Under the pieces are notes generated by a model. The model had not been told where the DNA came from. It saw only the letters and a list, made by a program, of their open reading frames with translations, and did not search any database. Positions 34,511 through 45,224 of a stretch of 64,000 nt of DNA are shown here, in pieces. This DNA is from Kineococcus xinjiangensis. Its GTDB lineage: Bacteria > Actinomycetota > Actinomycetes > Actinomycetales > Kineococcaceae. The translations under genes and the position numbers were made by a program. The DNA is taken from the NCBI RefSeq assembly GCF_002934625.1, contig NZ_PTJD01000016.1, positions 1 to 64,000 of the forward strand. Reading direction: 5' to 3'. Positions within the stretch are counted from its first letter, which is position 1. Every line of letters starts with the position of its first letter.

Positions 34511-35021
34511 CAGCTTCCCTCCTCGGGATGTTCGGGGGCGCCGGACGGACGTCCGGCGCGGGCGGGGCGGCGGAGGCCGGGCCCACGACGGCGGTGGCGC
34601 CGTCGATGGCCGTGACCACCACCTCCTCGCCGGGGGCGAAGGCGGCTCCGGGCGCGGACCGCGCGGTCCACGCCTCCCCCGCCAGCTTCACGAGGCCCCC
34701 GCCGGCGGTGACCTCGGAGATGACCCGGGCGGAGCGCCCCACGAGCGCGGCGGCCCCGGTGGCCACCTCCGGCATGCGCAGGCGGCGCAGCAGCACGGGG
34801 CGCACCGTCCCGGCGAGCAGCAGCGCCGACGCCAGCGCCACGAGGACCTGGCCGACCGCCCCGAGGCCCAGCCCCGCGGCCGCGGCGCCGCCCAGCGCCC
34901 CGCCGGCCAGCATCAGGAAGACCAGGTCGAGGCTGAACAGCTCCAGGATGCCCAGCGCCAGCGCCGCGGCCAGCCACAGCCACCACGACTGGTCCAGCAG
35001 CGACTCGAACCACTCGCCCAC
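34503..35021 (-). CDS. NfeD family membrane protein
   Basis: A 172-aa protein with three to four transmembrane helices (SWWLWLAAALALGILELFSLDLVFLMLAGGALGGAAAAGLG) and a C-terminal OB-fold (GGGLVKLAGEAWTARSAPGAAFAPGEEVVVTAIDGATAVV) typical of short NfeD proteins. NfeD partners SPFH proteins. GTG 35021 (VGEWFESLL) is chosen because GGAGG lies 8 nt upstream. GTG 35030 would sit directly against that ribosome site. Confidence 0.88.
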   Translation of the reverse strand: MGEWFESLLDQSWWLWLAAALALGILELFSLDLVFLMLAGGALGGAAAAGLGLGAVGQVLVALASALLLAGTVRPVLLRRLRMPEVATGAAALVGRSARVISEVTAGGGLVKLAGEAWTARSAPGAAFAPGEEVVVTAIDGATAVVGPASAAPPAPDVRPAPPNIPRREADG

Positions 35022-35137
35022 GCCGCCCACCTCCCGCCACCGGCACGCCCTGCGGTGATCCTAGGCACGTGCGATCACTCTCGGTTGCACAACGGGGCGG
35101 AAACCGTCTCCGGTTCCCGCCCCGTCGCGTCGCGGCT

Positions 35138-35181
35138 CAGCCCTGCGCGAGTCGGCCCTGCGCCAGTCGGCCCTGCGCGAG

Positions 35182-35197
<16 letters not shown>
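35138..35197. repeat. Four 15-bp tandem repeats at the 3' end of gcvP
   Basis: Units read CAGCCCTGCGCGAGT, CGGCCCTGCGCCAGT, CGGCCCTGCGCGAGT and CAGCCCTCCGCGAGC. The last unit covers the final gcvP codons and the TGA stop; the other three extend downstream. It looks like an expansion seeded from the gene's own end. Confidence 0.85.
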
Positions 35198-38118
<2,921 letters not shown>

Positions 38119-38217
38119 GAGGTCTCCGTCGCTCGGGCGGCAGCCGGCGCGGGCAGCGCCGGGCGGACCTCCCCGTCTGTCGCGCCGCGGTGTCGCGGCA
38201 CTTCAGAGCGGCCTGAT

Positions 38218-38331
38218 CCGCGCGGTCCGGGCGCCTGAGAGGTTCCGGGGAGGGTTGCCCCTTCGGCGCCCCGCTCGACCCAGCCACCGGGGGCGGCTGG
38301 TGGGCGTCGGCGGGGGCTCTCCCGCGCGGGG
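38218..38331 (-). promoter_or_regulatory. Glycine riboswitch (gcvT motif, single aptamer)
   Basis: On the minus strand, CGCGGGAGAGCCCC opens the element, followed by the diagnostic GCGCCGAAGGGGCAA and CCTCTCAGGCGCCCGGACC. These are the GGAGAG, GCCGAAGGGGCAA and CUCAGG signatures of glycine aptamers. The P1 stem can form from CCGCGCGG on both sides. Only one aptamer is visible, where tandem pairs are common. It sits 100 nt upstream of gcvP and would switch it on when glycine is high. Confidence 0.92.
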
Positions 38332-38402
38332 TTGACGGCCGAGGCAAGGGTAACCGAGGAAGGCGGGCTTCCCCTGTCCCGCAGGGCAGTACCCTGTGCG
38401 TG

Positions 38403-39176
38403 ATGATCGTCCTCAGCGTCTGCAGCCTCAAGGGCGGCGTCGGCAAGACGAGCGTCACCCTGGGTCTGGCTGCGGCAGCGCTGCGTCGCGGGATTGCGAC
38501 ACTCGTGGTGGACCTGGACCCGCAGGCGGACGCCACCAGCGGTCTCGACGTCACCGCACGGCGCCCCCACGACCTCGCCGCGGTGCTCGCCACCCCCAAG
38601 CGCAAGGTCGTCGACGGCGCTGTGGCCCCCAGCGGCTGGGCCGGGGACCACCCGGGGCAGCTCGACGTCCTCGTCGGCTCCGGCTCCTCCGCGCTGCGCG
38701 ACGACCCGGAGGTCACCGGCCGCGCGCTGCAGGTGCTCTCCACCGCCCTGCGCAAGGCACCCGAGCACGACCTGGTGCTGCTGGACTGCCCGCCGTCGCT
38801 GGGCGCGCTCACCCGCTCCGCGTGGGCGTGCAGCGACGCCGCCCTGGTGGTCTCCGACGCCGGCCGCTTCTCCGTCGCCGCGGTGGACCGCACCCTGCGC
38901 GAGCTCGCCGCCCAGGACGGTGCGGCGCGCCCCCTGGGCGTCGTGGTCAACCGCTACCTGCCCCGCTCCCCGGAGCAGCGCTTCCGCCACGACGAGCTGC
39001 GCGAGCTCGTCGGCGAGCTGCTGCTGCCCCCCGTTCCGGAGCGGGCGGCGATCCAGCAGGCGCAGGGGGCGGGCGTTCCGCTGCACGCGCTGCGCGGCGC
39101 GGCCGCGCGCGAGCTGTGCGCGACGTTCGACGACCTGCTGGGGCGCGTGCTCGCCGTCTCACCGGCCGGGCGGTGA
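38403..39176 (+). CDS. ParA/MinD-family ATPase
   Basis: A 257-aa deviant Walker A ATPase: LKGGVGKTSVTLGLAAAALRRG (KGGVGKT), then VVDLDPQADATSGLDV and LLDCPPSLGALTRSAW. No ParB gene or parS-like site is adjacent, so it is probably not the chromosome partitioning ParA; orphan members of this family have been tied to cell-pole or envelope functions. An in-frame GTG at 38400 is also possible. TACCCT at 38390-38395 lies just upstream, so the mRNA may be leaderless. Confidence 0.85.
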   Translation: MIVLSVCSLKGGVGKTSVTLGLAAAALRRGIATLVVDLDPQADATSGLDVTARRPHDLAAVLATPKRKVVDGAVAPSGWAGDHPGQLDVLVGSGSSALRDDPEVTGRALQVLSTALRKAPEHDLVLLDCPPSLGALTRSAWACSDAALVVSDAGRFSVAAVDRTLRELAAQDGAARPLGVVVNRYLPRSPEQRFRHDELRELVGELLLPPVPERAAIQQAQGAGVPLHALRGAAARELCATFDDLLGRVLAVSPAGR

Positions 39177-39300
39177 CGGCTTCGGGAGGTGATCGCGGGC
39201 TGGCGGTGCGGGCCCCGGCTCACCTACGGTGGCGAGCTGGGGGTGCTCACGGAGCGTGACGATACGGACCGGTGGTGACGAGGCGGATCAAGGGGGTTCC

Positions 39301-39954
39301 ATGGCGGTCGGTGACCCCTCCTCCGTGCCGGACGGCGTGAGCGTGTCCTCCGTGCCGGACGGGCTGAGCGTGCAGGAGAGCGAGACGCACGACGAGGCAG
39401 CCGAGGTGCTGCACCGCGTCGCCGACCTCTACGCCCAGTGGTCCCGGGTCGGCGCCGACATCGCCACCCGGCTGCGCTCCGGCGCCGACGACTGCGACCT
39501 CGCCGCCGCCGAACGGGCCCTCGGTGCCGAACTGCCACCCGGAGCGCGCGCGTGGTTCTGTGCCGTCGACGGCGTCGAGCCCGTCCGCAGCCGCTTCCGC
39601 TCCTCCTCCCCCACCGTCGGCCCCGGCCGCTGGGTGCCGCTGTCGTTGGCAGCGGCGGTGCGCCGGGTGCAGGAGCGCAGCCCGCGGGACTTCGGCGGGC
39701 GGCTGCCCCTGTTCGCCCGCGACGAGCAGTTCCTCGCGGTGCGGCTCGACCGCGCCGAGAGCATCGTCGACCAGCTCATGCTCGACGACCCCGGCGAGGA
39801 GTTCGCTCTCGGCTGGGCCGTGCACCTGCCCACGCTGCTGGAGGCCTGGGCCAACGCCCTCATCGCCAGTGTCGTGTGGCTGCCGGACACCCACGACTGG
39901 GTCGTCGACCCGTTCTCCGCGCGCGCCCTGCGCCACGGGCACCTGCTGGACTAG
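39301..39954 (+). CDS. SMI1/KNR4-like protein
   Basis: A 217-aa protein. After a repeat-containing N-terminus comes a domain like SMI1/KNR4: DLAAAERALGAELPPGARAWFCAVDGVEP, then WVPLSLAAAVRRVQERSPRD, RLPLFARDEQFLAVRLDRAES, and a C-terminal LPTLLEAWANALIA helix. SMI1 proteins occur as toxin-immunity or regulatory proteins; no toxin gene is nearby. ATG 39301 follows AAGGGGG. The domain assignment is by eye and moderate. Confidence 0.6.
   Translation: MAVGDPSSVPDGVSVSSVPDGLSVQESETHDEAAEVLHRVADLYAQWSRVGADIATRLRSGADDCDLAAAERALGAELPPGARAWFCAVDGVEPVRSRFRSSSPTVGPGRWVPLSLAAAVRRVQERSPRDFGGRLPLFARDEQFLAVRLDRAESIVDQLMLDDPGEEFALGWAVHLPTLLEAWANALIASVVWLPDTHDWVVDPFSARALRHGHLLD
39319..39372 (+). repeat. 27-bp tandem duplication in the SMI1-like gene
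   Basis: TCCTCCGTGCCGGACGG(C/G)-type 27-bp unit occurs twice with two mismatches, encoding SSVPDGVSV then SSVPDGLSV. It is in frame and near the N-terminus. Confidence 0.85.
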
Positions 39955-39995
39955 GGCCGGCCCGACGCGGGCTGCGGCACCACTACAGTCGCACC

Positions 39996-40625
39996 GTGCT
40001 CCGCCCGTCCCCCGCCCTGCTGGGCTCCACGCTGCTGGGCGCCGTGCTGCTGACCGGCTGCACCGCAGCGCCCACCGGCCCCGCGGCGGCCGTCGGCGAG
40101 GAGGAGGCCCGCGAGCGCGTCGCCCACGTCGTCGACCTGGCCGCGCAGCGCACCCCCGAGGCGATGGTCGCGCTCTGCGAGCGCAACGACGACTGCATCG
40201 GCATGTCCGGCGGCGCGCACCACTCCCCCGACCTCGCGCCCGGCCCGGACCGCGCTCCGCAGGTGCTCTGCACCGTCGGCGTGCCCGCCACGCCGTCCCA
40301 GGCCGGTTCCCGCCTCGTGGTCCTCGACGGCGTCGACGGCCACGGCCGCCCGTACGTCACCCACGTGCTCGTCGAGCGTGACGAGGACGGCCTGGAGGTG
40401 CAGGAGCCCGCGTTCTGGCTGGGGATCCGCTACACGGGCCTGCAGCCGGGCAGGGCGTGGAGCGGTGGCAGCGGCCTGGCCGAGGAGGACCTGGAGCGCC
40501 ACAACGACGCGGCGCGCAGGGCCTGCACGGACACCACCGACTGGGTCGTCGAGGTCAGCGGCGGCAGGGTGAGCGCGGCAGACGTCTCCCCGGCCTCCCG
40601 CGGCAGCGACGCGGCCCGGTCCTGA
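39996..40625 (+). CDS. Putative lipoprotein
   Basis: A 209-aa protein with a lipoprotein signal (LLGSTLLGAVLLTGC, lipobox LTGC near residue 21), so it is predicted to be anchored outside the membrane. The mature part has VDLAAQRTPEAMVALCERNDDCIGMSGGAHH, suggesting a disulfide, and a tail with RRACTDTTDWVVEVSGG. No enzymatic family was recognised. GTG start; it follows the SMI1-like gene by 41 bp. Confidence 0.72.
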   Translation: MLRPSPALLGSTLLGAVLLTGCTAAPTGPAAAVGEEEARERVAHVVDLAAQRTPEAMVALCERNDDCIGMSGGAHHSPDLAPGPDRAPQVLCTVGVPATPSQAGSRLVVLDGVDGHGRPYVTHVLVERDEDGLEVQEPAFWLGIRYTGLQPGRAWSGGSGLAEEDLERHNDAARRACTDTTDWVVEVSGGRVSAADVSPASRGSDAARS

Positions 40626-40650
40626 CGCACCGGCCGCGGCAGCGCGACGG

Positions 40651-41352
40651 TCAGCCGGCCTCGCGGGCGCGGCGGCGGTTGCTCAGCTCGTCCACGGTCT
40701 CCAGCGGCACCTCGGGCGCCCGGTGGTCCGCGGGGCGCTCGCTCGGGAACGAGGCCAGCGTGCCCTCCAGCTCACGCCACACCCGGCCCACCGCGATGCC
40801 GAACACGCCCTGCCCGCCCTGCACGAGGTCGATCACCTCGTCGGGGGACGTGCACTCGTAGACGCTGGCGCCGTCGCTCATGAGCGTGATGCGGGCGAGG
40901 TCCTCCACACCGCGCTCCCGCAGGTGCATCACCGCGGTGCGGATCTGCTGCAGGGACACCCCCGTGTCGAGCAGGCGCTTGACGACCTTGAGGACGAGGA
41001 CGTCGCGGAAGCTGTACAGGCGCTGGGAGCCGGACCCGGCCGCCGAGCGGACGCTGGGCTCGACAAGGCCGGTGCGGGCCCAGTAGTCCAGCTGGCGGTA
41101 GGTGATCCCCGCGACCCGGCACGCGGTCGGGCCCCGGTAGCCCACCTCGGCGTCGAGGCCTACGACGGGGGCGTGCAGGGGCACCTCGGGAGCCCCGGCC
41201 CGCTCGGCGGCGGGCAGCACGTCGGGGCGCGGGGCCCCGTCCTCGCCCGACACCCGGGGTCCTGCTGTCACGTCGCCGCCACCAGTCACGCCGGCCTCCT
41301 CGTCATCGTCGCCACCGGTCGGGCTGGAATCCCGCGCGGCCAGGTGCCGCAC
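40651..41352 (-). CDS. MerR family transcriptional regulator
   Basis: A 233-aa protein. A disordered N-terminal 65 residues is followed by a MerR DNA-binding domain (VGYRGPTACRVAGITYRQLDYWARTGLVEPSVR, SQRLYSFRDVLVLKVVKRLLDTGVSLQQIRTAVMHLRERG) and a C-terminal domain ending RREARAREAG-like basic residues. In Actinobacteria this gene conserves its place with the BFN nuclease, ftsR and garA genes. The effector is unknown. GTG start. Confidence 0.88.
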   Translation of the reverse strand: MRHLAARDSSPTGGDDDEEAGVTGGGDVTAGPRVSGEDGAPRPDVLPAAERAGAPEVPLHAPVVGLDAEVGYRGPTACRVAGITYRQLDYWARTGLVEPSVRSAAGSGSQRLYSFRDVLVLKVVKRLLDTGVSLQQIRTAVMHLRERGVEDLARITLMSDGASVYECTSPDEVIDLVQGGQGVFGIAVGRVWRELEGTLASFPSERPADHRAPEVPLETVDELSNRRRAREAG

Positions 41353-41418
41353 GCCCCCTGGCCGCGGCCCGCTGACGGACCATGAACCGAGGGAGCACGG
41401 TGGTGACGCTCTGCACAG

Positions 41419-41447
41419 ACGTTAGGGGTGAGTCAAGGGGTCGTCAA
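41419..41447 (-). promoter_or_regulatory. Predicted housekeeping promoter of the MerR gene
   Basis: On the minus strand TTGACG (-35), a 17-nt spacer and TAACGT (-10) lie 67 nt before the MerR start. This is the best sigma-70-like promoter seen in the window, in a 174-bp gap otherwise without a gene. Confidence 0.5.
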
Positions 41448-41526
41448 CGACAACCGCATCCGACACGCCGCGTGTCGCGGCCAGTCGGTGCGCACGACCG
41501 TTCCGGCTCCGGGCGGGAGAGACGCC

Positions 41527-42030
41527 TCACCGCGCGGGCGGTTCCTCGCCGGTCTCCTCCGGGCCCGCGGCCTCGAAGTCCTCCGGCGTGATGTGGTCGA
41601 GGAACTCGCGGAACTTCTCGACCTCGTCCTCGTCCTCGTCCGGAACCGGGACGCCGCCCGCCTCGAGGACCTCCTCGGCGCCCACGATGGGGCAGCCGAC
41701 CCGCAGTGCCAGGGCGATCGCGTCGGAGGAGCGCGAACTCACGCGCAGGTCCCCGTCGAAGACCAGCTCGGCGTAGTAGACGTTGTCCTGCATCGCCACG
41801 ATCCGGACCTCGACCAGCGTGCGACCCAGGGCGGTGATCACGTCGCGGAGGAGATCGTGCGTCAGTGGCCGGGGTGGCACCACCCCTTGCTGGGCGAACG
41901 CGATCGCGCTCGCCTCGGGGGCGCCGATCCAGATGGGCAGGTACCGGTCTCCGTTGCGCTCCCGCAGGAGCACGATCGGGTTGTTCGAGGGCATCTCCAC
42001 CCGGACCCCGATGACGTCGAGCTCGCGCAC
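41527..42030 (-). CDS. Bifunctional nuclease (BFN/DUF151) family protein
   Basis: A 167-aa protein with the BFN domain: RELDVIGVRVEMPSNNPIVLLRERNGDRYLPIWIGAPEASAIAFAQQG, then RPLTHDLLRDVITALGRTLVEVRIV and VSSRSSDAIALALRVGCPIVGAEEVLEAGG. Plant and bacterial relatives have reported RNase/DNase activity, but the bacterial role is uncertain. It is conserved beside MerR genes in Actinobacteria. GTG start. Confidence 0.9.
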   Translation of the reverse strand: MRELDVIGVRVEMPSNNPIVLLRERNGDRYLPIWIGAPEASAIAFAQQGVVPPRPLTHDLLRDVITALGRTLVEVRIVAMQDNVYYAELVFDGDLRVSSRSSDAIALALRVGCPIVGAEEVLEAGGVPVPDEDEDEVEKFREFLDHITPEDFEAAGPEETGEEPPAR

Positions 42031-42080
42031 GCCCTCACGCTACCCCCGATCCGCCGCGACGGCGCCCGAGGGCGCGCCGC

Positions 42081-42857
42081 TCAGCCCGTCAGGCGGTGCA
42101 CTCCGCTGGCCACGAGCGCCGTGTGCAGCCGCACGCACAGCGCGGCGATGTCCCGGGCCGCCTCCCCCGCACGGGCGGCCACCTCACCCTGCCGCTGCCG
42201 CTGCAGCGGGGCCACGACCTGCTCGACCAGCGCCAGCTCCCGGTCCGCCGCCGTGCGGAAGGTCCGCAGGTGGCGCGCCTCGATGCCGAACGCCGCCAGA
42301 CCGGCCGCCGCCCGCACCACCTCCAGCGCCTCGCCGTCGAACCACGGCCCACCCGGCTCCGCGGAGACGATGCCGAACGTCTCCAGCGCCTGCAGCAGCT
42401 CCTCGTCCGCGCCGGAGTCGCGCAGCAGCTCGCCTCGGGTGATGCGCAGCCGCGCAGCCCGCGAGGAGAAGCGCTCGACGCCGTCGTCCGCACCGCCACC
42501 ACCCGGGCGCGGCACGACCGGAGTCGCACCCGGCAGCGCCGGCGGCTCGAAGCCGCGGTCGAGAGCCTCCAGGTGCTCCTTGATGACCTTGAGCGGCAGG
42601 TAGTGGTCGCGCTGGGCGCCGAGGACGTAGCGCAGCCGCTCGACGTCGGCCTCGGAGAACTTCCGGTACCCGGCGGGGGTGCGCTCCGGCTCGACCAGGC
42701 CCTGTTCCTCCAGGAACCGGATCTTGGAGATCGTCACGTCGGGGAAGTCCCCCGACAGCTGCGCCATCACCTCGCCGATCGTCATCGTCGGCCGCGAGGC
42801 GGCCCCGGCGACGGCGACGGGCCGGGACCCCTGCGGGCGGCCGGCCGCCGCCGTCAC
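42081..42857 (-). CDS. ftsR: MerR-type transcriptional regulator FtsR
   Basis: A 258-aa MerR protein with the FtsR-type start MTIGEVMAQLSGDFPDVTISKIRFLEEQGLVEPERTPAGYRKF and the long C-terminal part with ADDELLQ-type helices (RITRGELLRDSGADEELLQALETFGIV). In Corynebacterium, FtsR activates ftsZ expression; garA/odhI lies directly upstream there as here. GTG start overlaps the garA stop (GTGA). An internal ATG at residue 25 would also give a complete DNA-binding domain. Confidence 0.85.
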   Translation of the reverse strand: MTAAAGRPQGSRPVAVAGAASRPTMTIGEVMAQLSGDFPDVTISKIRFLEEQGLVEPERTPAGYRKFSEADVERLRYVLGAQRDHYLPLKVIKEHLEALDRGFEPPALPGATPVVPRPGGGGADDGVERFSSRAARLRITRGELLRDSGADEELLQALETFGIVSAEPGGPWFDGEALEVVRAAAGLAAFGIEARHLRTFRTAADRELALVEQVVAPLQRQRQGEVAARAGEAARDIAALCVRLHTALVASGVHRLTG

Positions 42858-43393
42858 CGCCCCGACCCGCCGGCGGGCGGGGGCCCTGCGTGCCTGCCGG
42901 CGTGGAAGACCATGCGGAACTTGCCGATCTGGACCTCGTCGCCCGTGCGCAGCACCTTCTCGTCGATGCGCTCGCGGTCGACGTAGGTGCCGTTGAGGCT
43001 GCCGACGTCGACGACCCGGAAGGTCACGCCCTCGCCCCCCTCGTCACGGACGAACTCGGCGTGCCGACGGGAGACCGTGACGTCGTCGAGGAAGATGTCG
43101 CTGCTCGGGTGCCGGCCCGCCGACGTGCGCGGCGCGTCGAGCAGGAAGCGGGCCCCGGCGTTGGGGCCGCGGCGCACGACGAGCAGCGCGGAGTCCGGCG
43201 GGAGCGCGTCGACGGCCAGCTGGTCGTCGCTGGACAGCTCCCCGTCGACCGACTCGACGACCTCGCGCGGGACGAGCCCGGCGAAGGACATCGTCGTCTC
43301 GACCCCGCTGCGGTCGTCCCCGTGACCGGCTCCGGCCGGCGGCCGCGCGCCCGGGCCGTCCGGCTCGACCGCTCCGCCACCTGACGGCGACAT
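42854..43393 (-). CDS. garA: FHA-domain regulator GarA/OdhI
   Basis: A 179-aa protein. The N-terminal phospho-acceptor motif VETTMSF (Thr33/Thr34) corresponds to the ETT motif of mycobacterial GarA targeted by PknB and PknG. The FHA domain (about 66-165) keeps SAGRHPSSDIFLDDVTVSRRHAEF and VDVGSLNGTYVDRE, with R94, S108, R109, H111 and N134. GarA in its unphosphorylated form inhibits 2-oxoglutarate decarboxylase and glutamate dehydrogenase. The ATG 43393 follows GAGAGGTGG. The kinases are not in the window. Confidence 0.9.
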   Translation of the reverse strand: MSPSGGGAVEPDGPGARPPAGAGHGDDRSGVETTMSFAGLVPREVVESVDGELSSDDQLAVDALPPDSALLVVRRGPNAGARFLLDAPRTSAGRHPSSDIFLDDVTVSRRHAEFVRDEGGEGVTFRVVDVGSLNGTYVDRERIDEKVLRTGDEVQIGKFRMVFHAGRHAGPPPAGGSGR

Positions 43394-43561
43394 GGCACCA
43401 CCTCTCGGAACAGAACCCCTGGTGTGACCGGCCCCCCGGCCGCCCGGCGACAGCACTCGACGATCACCGGTTCCAGACTAGCCGCGGGGCTCGCCGCGGC
43501 TCCACAGAGGATCGGCAGGACCCCCGAGGGGAGCAGTCCCCGGGCGCCCGGCCGGGCGGGC

Positions 43562-43948
43562 TCAGCCCGCGTGGGCGGTGTAGTCCTCCGCGCTCAGCAG
43601 GCCCTCGACCGCGGAGGCGTCGTCCGGGCGCAGTGTGAACATCCACCCCTCGCCGTAGGGGTCCGCGTTCACGAGGTCGGGGCGCGTCTCCAGGCCCGGG
43701 TTGTGCGCGAGCACGGTGCCCGCGACCGGGGCGGTGATCTCGCTGACGCTCTTGGTCGACTCGACCTCGCCGCACGCCGCGCCCGCGGCCACGGTCTCCC
43801 CCTCGGCGGGCAGGGAGACGTAGACGACGTCGCCCAGCGCGGACTGCGCGTAGTCGGTGATGCCGACGGTGAGGGTGCCGTCCTCCTGGACGCGCACCCA
43901 CTCGTGCTCGCTGGTGTAGCGCAGCTCGGCGGGCACGTCGGACGACAT
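43562..43948 (-). CDS. gcvH: Glycine cleavage system H protein
   Basis: A 128-aa lipoyl protein starting MSSDVPAELRYTSEHEWVRV. The lipoylated lysine is K66 in EVESTKSVSEITAPVAG, and the family C-terminus NADPYGEGWMFTLRPDD is present. It shuttles the aminomethyl group from GcvP to GcvT. It is separate from gcvP and has no visible riboswitch of its own. Confidence 0.95.
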   Translation of the reverse strand: MSSDVPAELRYTSEHEWVRVQEDGTLTVGITDYAQSALGDVVYVSLPAEGETVAAGAACGEVESTKSVSEITAPVAGTVLAHNPGLETRPDLVNADPYGEGWMFTLRPDDASAVEGLLSAEDYTAHAG

Positions 43949-44058
43949 GGCGGCTCCCAGGGGACTCGCGGGTGGTTCGGGCGGCACGTGCCGAGGAACC
44001 GTACCGCCCTGCGCCGACGGGTCGCAGCCCGCCCGCGCCGCGGCCCGGCCGGGGCCGG

Positions 44059-44895
44059 TCAGGGGCCGGGCGCCGGCGGCACCGGGGTGGCCCACCGCAG
44101 GTCGGGCGCCGGTCGCACGGCCGTCACCTCGACCCGCTCGGAGGGGGTCACCGTCGCTGTCCCGCCCCGCGAGCGCACCCCCTCCAGCACGCCGCCGGGG
44201 ATGTCGAGCGCGGGCGCCAGGGTGTCGGGGTCGCCCACGGCCGTCAGCTCGTACGGGGGGCGCAGCTGCTGCCCGTCCACCAGCACGCCACCACCGGGCG
44301 CGTCGGCGAGGGCCGTGGAGGCCACCACCCGCACCGGGCCCAGCTGCAGGGCCTCCGCGCCCGCGTCGCGCAGCTCCTGCACCGCGTCCAGCAGGGTGCC
44401 GGCGCGCACGGTCCCCGCGGCGTCCTCGATCCGCAGCACGATCCCCGGCCCCTGCGCGGCTACCGTCCCTGCCAGCAGCGAGTACGTCACCAGCCGCTGC
44501 CGTGCCGCGCGGGCCGCGGCCTCCGCGCCGTCGCCGCCGGCGGTCAGCTCCGAGCGGGTGCGCTCCAGCCGCCGCGCCTCCTCCTCCAGCCGCTCGGAGC
44601 GGTCGGAGGTGTCGGAGAGGATGCGCACCAGCTCGCTCTCGCTGAGCTCCTCCAGCCCCTGCGCCTGCGTCTGCCGGACCTGCGCCACCACGGCGAAGCC
44701 CAGCAGGGCGCTGAGCACCCCCGCGAGCACCTGCCCCCGCGTCGCACGGGGGCGGGCGGCGCGCGCCAGCCGCGCCCAGGCGGAGCGCCGCGGCGGGCCG
44801 GGCGCGGGGACCGCCGAGCCGCCGGGCCCGGGATCGCCGGGGCCAAGGTCGCCGGGACCGGCTGCGCCGGTGGGCTCGCCCGTGCCGGGGCTCAT
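44059..44895 (-). CDS. DUF881 family protein (first copy)
   Basis: A 278-aa protein. A Pro/Gly-rich N-terminus is followed by one transmembrane helix (GQVLAGVLSALLGFAVVAQVRQ), a coiled coil (EELSESELVRILSDTSDRSERLEEEARRLERTRSEL) and the DUF881 domain (GPGIVLRIEDAAGTVRAGTLLDAVQELRDAGAEALQLGPVRVVASTAL). The family is extracellular-facing and of unknown function, conserved next to Sbp and PgsA-like genes. ATGA overlap with sbp. Confidence 0.9.
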   Translation of the reverse strand: MSPGTGEPTGAAGPGDLGPGDPGPGGSAVPAPGPPRRSAWARLARAARPRATRGQVLAGVLSALLGFAVVAQVRQTQAQGLEELSESELVRILSDTSDRSERLEEEARRLERTRSELTAGGDGAEAAARAARQRLVTYSLLAGTVAAQGPGIVLRIEDAAGTVRAGTLLDAVQELRDAGAEALQLGPVRVVASTALADAPGGGVLVDGQQLRPPYELTAVGDPDTLAPALDIPGGVLEGVRSRGGTATVTPSERVEVTAVRPAPDLRWATPVPPAPGP

Positions 44896-45224
44896 GCCGA
44901 GAGGAGGTGGCGGCGGATCGAGGCGGCGTTGGAGAAGATCCGCACCCCGAGGACGACGACCACGCCCGTGGACAGCTGCGCCCCCACGCCGAGCTGGTCG
45001 CCGAGGTAGACGATGAGGCCCGCCACCACGGCGTTGCTCGCGAACGACGTCACGAACACCCGGTCGTCGAAGATGCCGTCGAGGACGGCGCGCAGGCCGC
45101 CGAAGACCGCGTCCAGCGCGGCGACCACCGCGATCGGCAGGTACGGCTGCAGCGCCAGCGGCACCTCCGGGCGCAGCAGCACCCCCGCCACGATGCCGAC
45201 GAGCAGGCCCAGTGCCGCGATCAC
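44892..45224 (-). CDS. sbp: Small basic protein (Sbp, DUF1290)
   Basis: A 110-aa protein with three transmembrane helices (LGLLVGIVAGVLL, LPIAVVAALDAVFGGLRAVLDG, SNAVVAGLIVYLGDQLGVGA) and the family loop FDDRVFVTSFASN. In Firmicutes it sits near ftsZ-related genes; in Actinobacteria it lies between two DUF881 genes, as here. Start GTG overlaps the preceding gene's stop (GTGA). Confidence 0.9.
   Translation of the reverse strand: MIAALGLLVGIVAGVLLRPEVPLALQPYLPIAVVAALDAVFGGLRAVLDGIFDDRVFVTSFASNAVVAGLIVYLGDQLGVGAQLSTGVVVVLGVRIFSNAASIRRHLLSA

Noticed and set aside
38119-38217. Second glycine aptamer upstream of gcvP
   Set aside because: No second GCCGAAGGGGCAA-type core was found in the leader.
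38403-39176. Chromosome-partitioning ParA
   Set aside because: No parB partner and no parS-like palindrome (TGTTTCACGTGAAACA type) nearby.
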